Part shown: in pieces, positions 6,270 through 14,560 of the stretch
Position numbering within the stretch: the stretch's first letter is position 1
Layout: each line of letters begins with the position of its first letter
Assembly (NCBI GenBank): GCA_964395095.1
Contig: CAYMZZ010000001.1
Span: forward strand, 248,001-312,000
Length of the DNA: 64,000 nt
Direction of reading: 5' to 3'
Source of the DNA: CAYMZZ01 sp964395095
GTDB taxonomy: Bacteria > Bacteroidota > Bacteroidia > Chitinophagales > Chitinophagaceae
Program-made: the position numbers and the translations under genes
The notes under the pieces: model-generated
Told to the model about the DNA's origin: nothing
Databases searched by the model: none
What the model saw: only the letters and a program-made list of their open reading frames with translations

Positions 6270-9200
6270 ATGAATTTCAGAAAAGTCAATAACCTCACCG
6301 GATGGGTCGTTTTTTTGATATCCCTGGCCACCTATATGCTAACTCGGGAAGCACGTGGCAGCCTTTGGGATTGTGGAGAGTTTGTAGCCACTGCTAAAAA
6401 CCTTGGCCTGCCCCACCCTCCGGGAGCCCCGGTATTCACCCTTTTGGGACGCTTCTTTATTATCCTTTTTGGCGATGATCCCCTCACCGCTGCAAGCGCG
6501 GTGAACTTTATGAGCGCGCTCGCCAGTGCGGTGACCATCCTTTTCCTTTTCTGGACCATCACCCACTTTGCCCGCAAGATGTTTGTCAGCGCTGGTGAAG
6601 AACTGACCGCCTCCCAAATATTTACCGTTATGGTGGCAGGTGCCGTGGGCGCCCTTGCCTATAATTTCAGCGACTCTTTCTGGTATAGCGCCGTGGAAGG
6701 CGAAGTATATGCCCTTTCATCTTTCTTTACTGCACTCGTGTTTTGGGCAATACTGAAATGGGAACATGCCGACGAGCATGCCGGCGACGACCAGGAAGCC
6801 CGCGTACGTAGCGACCGCTGGATCATCTTCCTGTTTTTCATGATGGGTCTGTCGATAGGTGTGCACTTGCTCAACCTGCTTACCATACCCGCCATCGTGA
6901 TGGTGTATTATTATCGCCGCTATCAACCTACCAAATGGGGAGCCATAATCGCGTTCCTGATCGGTTGTTTGATTGTAGGATTGATGCAGGTCACCATCAT
7001 TCAATATTCCATGAAGGCTGCGGGCCTCTTCGACCTGTTTTTTGTGAACTCGGTTGGACTGCCGCTGTTTGTAGGGTTTGGGCTATATTTCGTGGCTTTT
7101 GCCGCAGTGATTATCTGGGGCTTACGCCTGAAGGCAGCCAAATTCAACCAAACCACGGCCATTCTTTGGTTCCTTTCATTCCTGGCGCTCTCGCTGTTGC
7201 CCTTCTTTATGGCACCCGGCAGCTCGGGAGGCTCCATGCTGGGGAAATTCCTGCTGGTGGCCATCCTCGCCGGTGCTTTGGGTTATTTCTTTAAACCCAC
7301 CGCCCTTCGCGTTCTCAAGCTGGCGCTTTGGTCCTATGCGTTCGTGATGCTGGGTTACTCCCTCTACTTCACGGCCATGATACGCTCCAATGCCAACCCC
7401 ACCATTGATATGAACAATGTGGACAACCCGATGAACCTGGTGTACTACCTGAGCCGTGAACAGTACGGCAGCGCGCCACTGGTATTCGGTCCGCATTTCG
7501 CTGCTGTTCCTAACGACATCGTAGAGAAAGAAATGCGCTATGCCCGTGTGGGTGATAAATATGAACCCATCGGTCGCCAGCGCGAGTATAGTTACCCGCT
7601 TTCCGAGCAACAACTTTTCCCCCGTATTTGGGATCCCAGCGAAGACCAGGGTCATGCCCGTTTCTATGCCAACTGGCTGGGTCTTGGGCAGGATCGGCAG
7701 ACGGGCAAATACGAAGCCCCCAGTTATGCTGACAACTTCGAATGGTTCTTTACCTACCAGATGGACCTGATGTACTGGCGTTATTTCATGTGGAATTTTG
7801 CAGGCAAGCAAAACGATGTGCAGGGCCTCGGCAACGTACGCGACGGGAACTGGATTTCGGGTATTTCAATCATGGACAACGCGCGATTGGGCGATCAGTC
7901 GCAACTGCCCGAGAGCCTGCAAAACAATAAAGCCAACAATAAACTATACATGCTACCCTTTGTGCTGGGCATATTGGGTTGCGTGTACCAGTATATCCGC
8001 AACCGGAAAGACTGGATCGTGAGCTTCCTGCTCTTCTTCTTTACGGGAATTGCCATTGTACTTTACCTGAACCAGCCGGGTAATCAGCCCCGCGAACGCG
8101 ACTATGCCTATGTGGGTTCATTCTATGCCTTCGCCATCTGGATCGGGCTATCGGTGGTGGCATTCGTTCGGTTGGCACGCGACCTTGCCGATAAAATGAG
8201 CTTCCAGCAAACCCTGGCTTATGGCTCGGCTTTAACCTTTACGATAACCGCCTTCAGCTCACTCAACGCTAATGGGCCAGGCAATACCCTTATACCCTGC
8301 CTGGTGGCTACAGCGCTATTTGCCGCCATCACCGCAGGAGGCAGTTTGCTGCTGCGCGCCCTTTCGGGTGGAGGAAGGAACAACGGAATCCTCAACCTGG
8401 GGGCAGCCATACTCTGCATGGCCGTGCCGGTATTGATGGCCCAGCAGGAATGGGATGACCATGACCGTAGCCAGAAAACCCTGGCGCCGGATCTGGCCCG
8501 CGATTACCTGGAAAGCTGTGCACCCAATGCCATCATTTTCACTTTTGGCGATAATGATACCTATCCGCTCTGGTACGCACAGGAAGTGGAAGCTGTGCGC
8601 AAGGATATTCGAATCATCAACAACAGCCTGCTTGGTATCGACTGGTATATCGACCAGTTGCGCTACAAAGTGAACGATGCGGAAGCCGTGGACCTGTTCT
8701 GGGGACCTGAGAAAACAAGGGGCAACAACCGGAACTTTGTTGTTCACGACCCCAAACGCTTTAATCAGAATATATTCGAGAACCTGACCAAGGTAATGGA
8801 ATATATAGGCAGCGATGACCCCAATAAGATGAATAATAGCCGCGGCGAGCCCTTGCCCTCTTATCCCGTAACAAAAGTATATGTGGACGTGAACCCTGAA
8901 GTTGTACGGGCAAATGGTACGGTAAATCCGGAAGACAGTATCATCAGCCCCATGCGCTTCGAAATTCCCAAAACCACCATGTACAAGAATGACCTTGTCA
9001 TTCTCAACATCATCGCTGCAAATCAGTGGGAAAGGCCCATCTATTTCACATCGCCCTTTGGCGAGCTCGGATTTGGCCAGTACCTCCGCAAGGATGGCAT
9101 GGCCTACAGGCTGGTGCCGGTGCAAATGAAAGCACCGCAACAAAACTGGGTGATTGAAAGAAGCCTCGACTCGCTGAGCCGCACCCTGCGCGTAGGCCTG

Positions 9201-9776
9201 GGTGGCCCTTCCATTCGCGATAATAACGAAGCGGTTATGTATCAAAACCTGATGGAAGATTTCCGATTCGGAGGCGCCAATAAAAAAGGGGTTTATTTCG
9301 ACGAAGAAAACAGGCGACACCTGCTCAATATCAGGGCCGTGTATGCGGAAGCAGCCGGCAATATGGCTGATAATGGTCAAAAAGAAAAAGCCCTTCAATT
9401 GCTGGCCAAAGCGGAAGAAGGCATTGATCCGGAAAATCTCCCCTATGGTTATGTGAGCCGCTATAGTTCCCATAACCAAACGGGCCTGCAATACCTCGAA
9501 GCTGCCTATAAGGCGGGCAATCGGGAACTGGCTGAGAAAATCAGGCAGGGTGTGCGTAAAGACCTGGAGCAGCAACAGGCATATTATAATTACCTGAAGA
9601 TGGAGAAGCCGGAAGCATTCGTTGGAACGCTTGAAGGAACAGAGGCCTTCCTTAACCAGATTATGCTGGTAGTGCTGGAGGATATTGAGCGTGCATACGG
9701 AGCTACCCAACCCGCCAGCTCCACCCAGGAGGGCGGCGGCGGAACCATTGAAAACAAGCCCGACAGCCTCCCGTAA
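6270..9776 (+). CDS. DUF2723 polytopic membrane protein, putative glycosyltransferase
   Basis: A 1168-residue protein. The N-terminal region (residues 1-160) has the DUF2723 signature: SLWDCGEFVATAKNLGLPHP followed by PGAPVFTLLGRFF. About a dozen membrane helices run to roughly residue 730, followed by a soluble domain of about 400 residues containing FGDNDTYPLWYAQEV and, near the end, helical repeats (KEKALQLLAKAEEGI). DUF2723 proteins resemble GT-C glycosyltransferases; the human member TMEM260 is a protein O-mannosyltransferase. A role in glycosylating exported proteins is therefore plausible but unproven here. The gene ends just before a 50-base perfect palindrome that should terminate it. 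A signature Ser is Cys in WDCGEF. Confidence 0.9.
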   Translation: MNFRKVNNLTGWVVFLISLATYMLTREARGSLWDCGEFVATAKNLGLPHPPGAPVFTLLGRFFIILFGDDPLTAASAVNFMSALASAVTILFLFWTITHFARKMFVSAGEELTASQIFTVMVAGAVGALAYNFSDSFWYSAVEGEVYALSSFFTALVFWAILKWEHADEHAGDDQEARVRSDRWIIFLFFMMGLSIGVHLLNLLTIPAIVMVYYYRRYQPTKWGAIIAFLIGCLIVGLMQVTIIQYSMKAAGLFDLFFVNSVGLPLFVGFGLYFVAFAAVIIWGLRLKAAKFNQTTAILWFLSFLALSLLPFFMAPGSSGGSMLGKFLLVAILAGALGYFFKPTALRVLKLALWSYAFVMLGYSLYFTAMIRSNANPTIDMNNVDNPMNLVYYLSREQYGSAPLVFGPHFAAVPNDIVEKEMRYARVGDKYEPIGRQREYSYPLSEQQLFPRIWDPSEDQGHARFYANWLGLGQDRQTGKYEAPSYADNFEWFFTYQMDLMYWRYFMWNFAGKQNDVQGLGNVRDGNWISGISIMDNARLGDQSQLPESLQNNKANNKLYMLPFVLGILGCVYQYIRNRKDWIVSFLLFFFTGIAIVLYLNQPGNQPRERDYAYVGSFYAFAIWIGLSVVAFVRLARDLADKMSFQQTLAYGSALTFTITAFSSLNANGPGNTLIPCLVATALFAAITAGGSLLLRALSGGGRNNGILNLGAAILCMAVPVLMAQQEWDDHDRSQKTLAPDLARDYLESCAPNAIIFTFGDNDTYPLWYAQEVEAVRKDIRIINNSLLGIDWYIDQLRYKVNDAEAVDLFWGPEKTRGNNRNFVVHDPKRFNQNIFENLTKVMEYIGSDDPNKMNNSRGEPLPSYPVTKVYVDVNPEVVRANGTVNPEDSIISPMRFEIPKTTMYKNDLVILNIIAANQWERPIYFTSPFGELGFGQYLRKDGMAYRLVPVQMKAPQQNWVIERSLDSLSRTLRVGLGGPSIRDNNEAVMYQNLMEDFRFGGANKKGVYFDEENRRHLLNIRAVYAEAAGNMADNGQKEKALQLLAKAEEGIDPENLPYGYVSRYSSHNQTGLQYLEAAYKAGNRELAEKIRQGVRKDLEQQQAYYNYLKMEKPEAFVGTLEGTEAFLNQIMLVVLEDIERAYGATQPASSTQEGGGGTIENKPDSLP

Positions 9777-9800
9777 GTCATTAATCTTCCTTTCTCAACC

Positions 9801-9850
9801 TACCATAGAAAAGCAAGGCGGCCAATTGGCCGCCTTGCTTTTCTATGGTA
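9801..9850. terminator. 50-base perfect palindrome, terminator
   Basis: Bases 9801-9825 (TACCATAGAAAAGCAAGGCG then GCCAA) are followed at once by their exact reverse complement up to 9850, so both arms are 25 bases with no spacer. In RNA it forms a very long hairpin with an AATT-centred tip; AAAAG in one arm and CTTTT in the other give it terminator character on both strands. It separates the DUF2723 gene from the vWA gene. Confidence 0.75.
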
Positions 9851-9903
9851 GCTCAGAACCATTACCGGAACCCATTGTTACAATAGTTGTAATTTCGACT
9901 TGT

Positions 9904-11001
9904 ATGCGTGGTTTCCATTTTTCCCGATTCGATCCCAACGAACAGGGCCAGAGCAAATTTGACCAGTTGCTCAACCTGTTTCTACAACTCATCAACTACA
10001 CCAGTGGCGATGTATCCGAAGCCCTGTCGTGGCTGAATGAGCTGGATAAGCAGTATGGGCTAACCGATGATGAATATGGTATGGGAGACTTTATAGAGGA
10101 TCTTCGTGAAAAAGGCTATATCACCGACGACAACGAAAAGGGAGAAATCAAGATTACTCCCCGAACAGAGCAAAGCATTCGCAAAAAGAGTCTGGAAGAG
10201 ATATTTGGCAAGCTGAAGAAAACGAAACAGGGCGATCATCATAGTTTTAAACCGGGCCAGGGCGACGAGCCCAATTCCGATACCCGACAGTTTCAGTTTG
10301 GCGATATGCTGGAGCAGATTGATTTTACCGAGTCGATCCGCACCGCGCAGATCAATCACGGGGTTGATAGTTTTCAAATGCAGGAAGATGACCTGAGCAT
10401 CAGGGAAACTGACTTCAAAGCACAGACTTCCACGGTATTGATGATTGATATTTCGCATTCGATGATTCTGTATGGAGAGGATCGGATAACACCGGCCAAG
10501 AAAGTGGCGATGGCGCTGAGCGAGCTTATCAAAACAAAGTATCCCAAAGACACACTCGATATTGTCGTATTCGGCAATGATGCCTGGCCCATTGAGGTAA
10601 AGGACCTGCCCTATCTGCAAGTGGGTCCCTATCATACCAATACCGTCGCCGGGCTGGAACTGGCCATGGATATCCTTCGCAGAAGGAAAAATCCGAATAA
10701 GCAGATTTTCATGATTACGGATGGCAAACCCACCTGCCTGAAAATTGGTAAGCGTTATTACAAAAACAGTTTCGGCCTTGACCGAAAAGTGGTGAATCGC
10801 TGCATGAACCTGGCAGCACAATGCAAGAAGCTGCGCATCCCCATTACCACTTTCATGATCGCCACCGACCCATACCTGCAGCGTTTTGTACAGGAGTTTA
10901 CCGAAACCAACCAGGGCAAGGCCTTCTTTGCATCGCTCGATAAGCTTGGCGCCTTTATCTTCCGGGATTTTGAATCGGGCAAGCGGAAAACAATTTATTA
11001 A
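9904..11001 (+). CDS. von Willebrand factor A domain protein
   Basis: A 365-residue protein. The C-terminal half is a vWA domain with an intact metal-ion site: DISHS at residues 182-186 and ITDGKP around 271-276. The N-terminal half is acidic, helical and unrecognised. The ATG at 9904 is chosen because upstream in-frame sequence runs back through the terminator palindrome into the previous gene. The gene directly downstream encodes a MoxR/BchI-like AAA+ ATPase; such ATPase-vWA pairs act together as metal chelatases or chaperones that remodel or load cofactors onto partner proteins. Here neither a chelatase subunit H nor another client is nearby, so the target is unknown. Confidence 0.88.
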   Translation: MRGFHFSRFDPNEQGQSKFDQLLNLFLQLINYTSGDVSEALSWLNELDKQYGLTDDEYGMGDFIEDLREKGYITDDNEKGEIKITPRTEQSIRKKSLEEIFGKLKKTKQGDHHSFKPGQGDEPNSDTRQFQFGDMLEQIDFTESIRTAQINHGVDSFQMQEDDLSIRETDFKAQTSTVLMIDISHSMILYGEDRITPAKKVAMALSELIKTKYPKDTLDIVVFGNDAWPIEVKDLPYLQVGPYHTNTVAGLELAMDILRRRKNPNKQIFMITDGKPTCLKIGKRYYKNSFGLDRKVVNRCMNLAAQCKKLRIPITTFMIATDPYLQRFVQEFTETNQGKAFFASLDKLGAFIFRDFESGKRKTIY

Positions 11002-11039
11002 ACAGATTTGATAGCCGATACCTTAGACAGCAACCGTGT

Positions 11040-12566
11040 ATGAAAAAAATCGCAACCTTAGGTGAACTGAAAAAATCCGGATACAGGAGCCAAAGCATCC
11101 GGGAAGAAATTCGCAAGAACCTTATTGACCGTTTGAAAAGGCAGGAACCTACTTTCCAGGGAATTGTGGGCTATGAAGACACCGTGATTCCCGATGTGGA
11201 ACGGGCGCTTCTCAGCAAACACAATATCCTGTTTCTTGGCTTACGAGGACAAGCCAAGACCCGCATGGCGCGGCAAATGACGGAGCTGCTCGATGAATAT
11301 ATTCCTGTTATTGCCGGCAGCGACATTAACGAAGACCCGCTGAACCCTATTTCACGCTATGCACAGGAATTGATCGCTGAAAAAGGCGACAATACGCCCA
11401 TTGAATGGCTGCACCGCAGCGAACGATATGGGGAGAAGCTGGCCACACCCGATGTGAGCGTGGCGGATCTTATTGGCGATATCGACCCCATTAAAGCAGC
11501 CAACCTCAAATTAAGCTTTGCCGATGACCGGGTCATCCACTACGGCATAATTCCACGAAGCAACCGTGGCATTTTCGTCATCAATGAGCTTCCCGACCTG
11601 CAGGCCCGCATTCAGGTGGCTTTGTTTAATATTCTCGAAGAAGGGGATATACAAATCCGTGGCTTCAAATTGCGTTTGCCACTCGATATTCTTTTTGTAT
11701 TTACAGCCAACCCGGAAGATTATACCAACCGCGGTTCAATAGTGACGCCGCTAAAAGACCGGATCCAGAGTCAGATTTTGACCCACTATCCCAAATCGCT
11801 GGAGGAAGCGCTGGAAATTACCAGCCAGGAAGCAGCTCTCGAAAAAGAACAACAGGCGATGGTGGAGGTGAGCGACCTGGTGAAAAGATTGATCGAACAA
11901 ATAGCCTTTGAAGCAAGGGCCAGCGAATTTGTAGATAAGAAAAGCGGTGTAAGCGCGCGCCTGACGATCTCCGCGTATGAAAATGCCGTGAGTGCCGCCG
12001 AACGTCGCGCAATTTTAAACAACGAAAAGAAAACACAGGTCTGGATTGCCGACCTGGCCGGCATTATTCCTTCCATCACCGGAAAAATTGAACTGGTATA
12101 CGAAGGCGAACAGGAAGGCCCCTACCAGGTGGCGATGAACCTGGTAGACAAAGCCATCCGCAGCCAGTTCATTCAATATTTTCCCAACCCGGATATGATC
12201 AAGAAGCGCCGGGCCAGCGGAAAAGCAACCGTACAGGAAAAAGAAGACAATCCTTACCGGGCCATCAGCGCCTGGTTCGATAAGGGCAATCAGCTCAATC
12301 TGAGTTTTAATACCCGCGACAAAGACAAAATAGTACAGCTTTACCAGGTAGAGGGCTTACATGCCCTGGTGAAGCGCTATTTCCCGAAAGCCAACGAAAA
12401 CCAGTCGGCCCTCCTGATGGAATTTGTATTGCATGGCCTCGCGGCCTATTCGCTGATCAGCAAAAAAATCTTTGAAAGCAAGATAGAATTCAAAGACCTG
12501 ATAGGAAGCATGATGAACCTGGGAAGGGAGGAGGATTTTGAAGGGGAATTTGATGAGGAAGCGTGA
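11040..12566 (+). CDS. AAA+ ATPase, magnesium-chelatase/MoxR-like
   Basis: A 508-residue ATPase. The Walker A is GLRGQAKT (residues 67-74). The Walker B is GIFVINELPD with Asn182-Glu183, so the usual Asp before the catalytic Glu is Asn. Sensor 1 is probably FVFTANPEDY, and an arginine-finger region RGSIVTPLKDRIQSQI follows. The C-terminal 200 residues are helical. It follows the vWA gene by 38 bases and the two surely work together, the ATPase driving remodelling and the vWA protein binding the client. Annotation pipelines often call such proteins sigma-54 interacting or magnesium chelatase; no DNA-binding domain is visible, so the first name is doubtful. Confidence 0.88.
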   Translation: MKKIATLGELKKSGYRSQSIREEIRKNLIDRLKRQEPTFQGIVGYEDTVIPDVERALLSKHNILFLGLRGQAKTRMARQMTELLDEYIPVIAGSDINEDPLNPISRYAQELIAEKGDNTPIEWLHRSERYGEKLATPDVSVADLIGDIDPIKAANLKLSFADDRVIHYGIIPRSNRGIFVINELPDLQARIQVALFNILEEGDIQIRGFKLRLPLDILFVFTANPEDYTNRGSIVTPLKDRIQSQILTHYPKSLEEALEITSQEAALEKEQQAMVEVSDLVKRLIEQIAFEARASEFVDKKSGVSARLTISAYENAVSAAERRAILNNEKKTQVWIADLAGIIPSITGKIELVYEGEQEGPYQVAMNLVDKAIRSQFIQYFPNPDMIKKRRASGKATVQEKEDNPYRAISAWFDKGNQLNLSFNTRDKDKIVQLYQVEGLHALVKRYFPKANENQSALLMEFVLHGLAAYSLISKKIFESKIEFKDLIGSMMNLGREEDFEGEFDEEA

Positions 12567-12567
12567 T

Positions 12568-12775
12568 CAGTGAGTAGTTAGTAGGGAGTAGTAAGTTGGG
12601 AGTAGTGAGTTGAAAAGAATCCGTTCCAATAGGAGGCGATGAATTGAAAATTGGCTTCAGAGAAAAATCTGCCAACTAAATTCAGCGTGTGTGTGGCACT
12701 TGATTGCCAACTCACCACTTACCACCTACATATCCCTACTTACCACTCCCTACTCACTACTCACGCCTCACGCCA
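12568..12775. repeat. Inverted pair of AGTAGTAAGT tracts between convergent genes
   Basis: The left half (about 12568-12613) reads AGTGAGTAGTTAGTAGGGAG and on; the right half (about 12712-12775) reads as its complement (CACTTACCACCTAC, CCCTACTTACCACTCCCTAC, TCACTACTCACGCC). The two can pair into an imperfect long hairpin. They fill most of the gap between the AAA+ gene and murB, which converge. No other terminator is visible, so the hairpin may end transcription from both sides. Confidence 0.65.
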
Positions 12776-13790
12776 CATTCACTTCCCTCTCCAGCTCCAC
12801 CCCAAATTTCTCCATTACCGAATCGCTGATTCGTTGGGCGAGTGAGAGAATTTCTTTTCCGGTCGCATTGCCATAATTGACGAGTACCAGGGCTTGTTGT
12901 GCATGACAACCCGCGTCGCCCTCCCGATATCCCTTCCAGCCACATTGCTCAATCAGCCAGCCGGCAGCCAGCTTCCAGGTGCCATCTTCGTTGGGATAGG
13001 CTACCATATTGGGGAAGGTTTGTTTCAGTTTTTCAAAAACATCTCCGGGCACGCTGGGATTCTTAAAAAATGAACCCGCATTCCCCGTTTTTTTCGGATC
13101 GGGCAATTTGCTTTCCCTGATCCTGATTACCGCATCGGCAACTACCCGGATGCTAAGTTCCTGCACTCCCATTTTTTCCAATTCCTGCTGGATGGCTCCA
13201 TAGCTGATATGGTATTCCGGCTTCCGCTTTAACCGGAATCGAACTTTGGTGATGATAAACTGATCCTTCCATTTTCCTTTGAACACACTTTCCCGATAGC
13301 CAAAGGCACAATCAGCGGCATCAAAGCGCTCCGTTTTGCGTTCGCCCCGATGCCAGGCCTCGAGATCGTAGAAGCAATCCTTCAATTCCACACCATAGGC
13401 CCCGATATTTTGCATCGGCGCCGCACCCACAGAACCGGGAATCAGGGAAAGATTTTCCAGACCCGCCCAACCCTGCTCGATACAATATTGCACAAAGCCA
13501 TGCCAGTTTTCGCCGGCACCAACACTCACTATAAACCCATCCTCCGATTCCGACTCCAGGCTTATACCTTTTATCTGGTTATGAAAAACCCAACCGGGCA
13601 AATCCCGCGTCAAAAGGATATTGCTGCCACCACCCAATACCAGGTCGGGTTGAACAATCTGACCCGGAAACGCGTATTCCGCAAGGGCGTTCAGGTTTTC
13701 TACGCTTTGAAACAAGGCAAAATAACGAGCCTGCACGTCGATACCGAAACTGTTATGGGGCTTCAACGGGTAATTTTCCTGAAATTGCAT
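12768..13790 (-). CDS. murB: UDP-N-acetylenolpyruvoylglucosamine reductase
   Basis: A 340-residue protein matching E. coli-type MurB in length and motifs. It reduces the enolpyruvyl group of UDP-GlcNAc-enolpyruvate with NADPH to give UDP-MurNAc, the second step of peptidoglycan precursor synthesis in the cytoplasm. The N-terminal KPHNSFGIDVQARYF, the FAD-binding LVLGGGSNILLT, the GSVGAAPMQNIGAYG segment and the catalytic serine loop GNAGSFFKNP are all seen. TATTTTTG lies 5 bases before the ATG on the minus strand, so the mRNA may be nearly leaderless, but no good -33 box accompanies it. Confidence 0.97.
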   Translation of the reverse strand: MQFQENYPLKPHNSFGIDVQARYFALFQSVENLNALAEYAFPGQIVQPDLVLGGGSNILLTRDLPGWVFHNQIKGISLESESEDGFIVSVGAGENWHGFVQYCIEQGWAGLENLSLIPGSVGAAPMQNIGAYGVELKDCFYDLEAWHRGERKTERFDAADCAFGYRESVFKGKWKDQFIITKVRFRLKRKPEYHISYGAIQQELEKMGVQELSIRVVADAVIRIRESKLPDPKKTGNAGSFFKNPSVPGDVFEKLKQTFPNMVAYPNEDGTWKLAAGWLIEQCGWKGYREGDAGCHAQQALVLVNYGNATGKEILSLAQRISDSVMEKFGVELEREVNVA

Positions 13791-13830
13791 ATATTCAAAA
13801 ATAACTATTTAAACATTCAAGCCACCGAAT

Positions 13831-14499
13831 ATGCAAGCGCTGCAATACGCCGTTTTGGGAGGAACCGGTTTGATTGGTCGGGAATTAATAGCACTGCTGG
13901 CGGATGATCCTTCAGTTGCCGGCGTTCGGATGCTGGTCAGAAGGCCTCTGGTTTCGCCCCATCCGAAAGTGGAAGTAAAGCTGGTGGATTTTGCGGATGC
14001 CGAGTCGGTGAAGCTGGCGATAGACGGTTGCGAAGCGGTTTTTTGCGCCATCGGTACCACGCAAAAAAAGGTGAAGGGTAATAAGGAAGCGTATAAAAAA
14101 ATTGATTTCGATATCCCCGTCAGGGCGGCAAGGGTATGCCATGAAATTGGTTGCCGAAAGTTTCTATTGGTATCGGCTGTGGGCGCCAACAGCAAAAGCG
14201 GCAATTTCTACCTGCGTCTGAAAGGTCATGTCGAAGACGCCATCAGCCTGGAGCCATTTGCTTCCGTTCATTTCTTTCAACCATCGCTGCTATTGGGTAA
14301 CCGGGAAGAAAAAAGGTGGGTGGAAAAGATGGCCGGCAAGACCCTTCCCCTTCTGGCCCCATTGATGATGGGCTCATTCAGTAAATACCGTCCCATCCAG
14401 GCCCATCAGGTGGCCATGGCCATGATAAAAGCCGCAAAATCGCCGGCGCTGGGTGTGCATAGGTATCAATTTCGGGAGATGGTGGATAGTAAGTTGTAA
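13831..14499 (+). CDS. NAD(P)-binding epimerase-like protein
   Basis: A 222-residue Rossmann-fold protein of the atypical SDR / TIP30-like type. GGTGLIG at residues 10-16 binds the cofactor, SAVGAN marks the active-site strand, and YLRLK supplies the Tyr-x-x-x-Lys pair. Proteins of this kind include oxidoreductases and proteins whose cofactor serves a structural purpose, so no reaction is assigned. It is divergent from murB across a 40-base gap. Its last residues DSKL and the stop are encoded by AGTAAGTTGTAA, which belongs to the low-complexity tract that follows, so the original C-terminus may have been different. Confidence 0.85.
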   Translation: MQALQYAVLGGTGLIGRELIALLADDPSVAGVRMLVRRPLVSPHPKVEVKLVDFADAESVKLAIDGCEAVFCAIGTTQKKVKGNKEAYKKIDFDIPVRAARVCHEIGCRKFLLVSAVGANSKSGNFYLRLKGHVEDAISLEPFASVHFFQPSLLLGNREEKRWVEKMAGKTLPLLAPLMMGSFSKYRPIQAHQVAMAMIKAAKSPALGVHRYQFREMVDSKL

Positions 14500-14522
14500 G
14501 TAGTAAGTAGTAAGTTGTTGGT
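14487..14522. repeat. AGTAAGTTGTAAGTAGT tract overlapping a stop codon
   Basis: AGTAAGTTGTAAGTAGTAAG continues as TAGTAAGTTGTTGG. The first 13 bases are also the last codons of the upstream gene. Same family as the tracts at 12.6, 21.6, 45.5 and 60.6 kb, here without an obvious inverted partner. Confidence 0.6.
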
Positions 14523-14560
14523 TTTTTTGTATTGATAGGAAATAGGGGAATTGGCAGAGA

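Noticed and set aside
9685..9903. Upstream extension of the vWA protein frame
   Set aside because: It overlaps the end of the DUF2723 gene and runs through the terminator palindrome; ATG 9904 is more natural.
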